Part shown: in pieces, positions 63,469-64,000 of the stretch
Layout: each line of letters starts with the position of its first letter
Position numbering within the stretch: position 1 is the stretch's first letter
Assembly (NCBI RefSeq): GCF_002269385.1
Contig: NZ_CP022957.1
Span: 2,967,001 to 3,031,000 of the forward strand
Source: Maribacter cobaltidurans
Lineage (GTDB): Bacteria; Bacteroidota; Bacteroidia; Flavobacteriales; Flavobacteriaceae
Direction: 5' to 3'
Length of the DNA stretch: 64,000 nucleotides
Program-made: the position numbers and the translations under genes
Notes under the pieces: model-generated
The model's input: only the letters and a program-made list of their open reading frames with translations
Database searches by the model: none
Told to the model about the DNA's origin: nothing

Positions 63469-63927
63469 ATGAAAAAAGTAATATACATTGCGTCATTATT
63501 ATCAATACTATTTTATACAAATCAATCCTATGCCCAAGAGATTACCGTTTTTCAAGGTATGTGGGGTGATGAGTTTTATCAGGATAAGGATAAAATGACT
63601 TGGAAGGAATTTGGAATGGCCATGGATTCCAATCCAGCTTCGGAAGTGTATTGGTCGAAATCCAAAAAACAATTTGGGGTAACCTTCGCGGCCGCAACCG
63701 CCAATTTGGGTTTTGGTATTTGGTACTTGGTCAATGAGAACAATGACAAGGAAACGACGGCCCCAATCATTGGTTTTGCAAGTACAGCAGTGGTAGGTTC
63801 CATTTTTTACTGCCTTGCCAATAAGAATAAGAAAAATGCTATTTTGGAATTCAACGATAGTTTAGGAAAGACTACCTACAGGTTAGTTCCTTCCGATAAG
63901 GGAATTGGATTGGCCTTAAAGTTTTGA
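63469..63927 (+). CDS. Secreted or membrane protein of unknown function
   Basis: 152 residues with a signal peptide (MKKVIYIASLLSILFYTNQS, then YAQ) and two later hydrophobic segments (FAAATANLGFGIWYLV and IIGFASTAVVGSIFYCLA) separated by a polar NENNDKET loop. No family recognised. ATG follows an A7 run. Confidence 0.7.
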   Translation: MKKVIYIASLLSILFYTNQSYAQEITVFQGMWGDEFYQDKDKMTWKEFGMAMDSNPASEVYWSKSKKQFGVTFAAATANLGFGIWYLVNENNDKETTAPIIGFASTAVVGSIFYCLANKNKKNAILEFNDSLGKTTYRLVPSDKGIGLALKF

Positions 63928-63971
63928 TTCTCGCTAAAATCAAATTTTCACTTCTTTTTCTAATTTTTTAA

Positions 63972-63992
63972 AAAAGTCTAAGGACTTTTCTT
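63972..63992. terminator. Weak terminator-like hairpin near the window end
   Basis: AAAAGTC (63972-63978) / GACTTTT (63983-63989) with a 4-base loop, 45 bases after the last gene. Confidence 0.35.
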
Positions 63993-64000
63993 GGCTATTT

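Overview
The window looks like a chromosomal segment of a marine-type flavobacterium (Bacteroidota, Flavobacteriaceae; family-level inference). Supporting signs are the TAnnTTTG-type -7 promoter elements, weak Shine-Dalgarno use, TonB with the short flavobacterial N-terminus, DUF6090, DUF2723, DUF3667 and head-GIN proteins, a split MetH, and protein-level resemblance throughout. No rRNA, tRNA or CRISPR array was seen.

Layout. 1-6864: end of a soluble pyrophosphatase gene, membrane pyrophosphatase hppA, tonB, an MgtC/DUF4010 membrane protein, an App1-type phosphatase and a deoxynucleoside kinase. 6865-8458: metK behind a SAM-II-type riboswitch. 8559-12115: a CocE-type lipoprotein hydrolase, a broken DUF3667 gene, and a DUF559 nuclease gene flanked by palindromic repeats. 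12189-18638: an S-box riboswitch, metY, a MetX/aspartokinase/homoserine dehydrogenase fusion and a metZ-like gene. 18639-21946: REP-like repeats, a small membrane protein, and a divergent pair of a secreted ConA-like protein and a membrane-tethered putative regulator. 22064-26902: an A/T-rich, three-gene ABC-three-component (Lamassu-like) conflict system with a nonsense codon in the nuclease and an IS3-family element in the SMC-like ATPase. 27065-35990: a run of small accessory genes (FabZ-like, DUF6090, NTF2-like, DinB, AraC, serine hydrolase, VOC, lipoprotein, CoA-transferase, GNAT). 36004-43979 (minus strand): three paralogous molybdopterin-binding oxidoreductase subunits with two 2Fe-2S partners. 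44203-52156: an Rrf2 regulator and a complete-looking assimilatory sulfate operon. 52297-57286: a second S-box, split metH and metF. 57407-63927: PagL-like acyloxyacyl hydrolase, head-GIN lipoprotein, membrane LuxR regulator, DUF2723 glycosyltransferase-like protein and a secreted protein of unknown function.

How it works together. Sulfate is activated by CysDN, reduced by CysH and a siroheme sulfite reductase (siroheme from CobA), and sulfide enters homocysteine through O-acetylhomoserine (fusion enzyme, then MetY/MetZ). MetH and MetF methylate homocysteine and MetK makes SAM. SAM feeds back through three separate leader RNAs of two unrelated classes, while an Rrf2 protein with two direct-repeat operators probably controls the sulfate branch. 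The most interesting observations are the mutually exclusive helices that can be drawn for all three SAM leaders, the switch-like alternating hairpins before cysN, the decayed ABC-three-component island, and the repeat array tied to the DUF559 nuclease gene.
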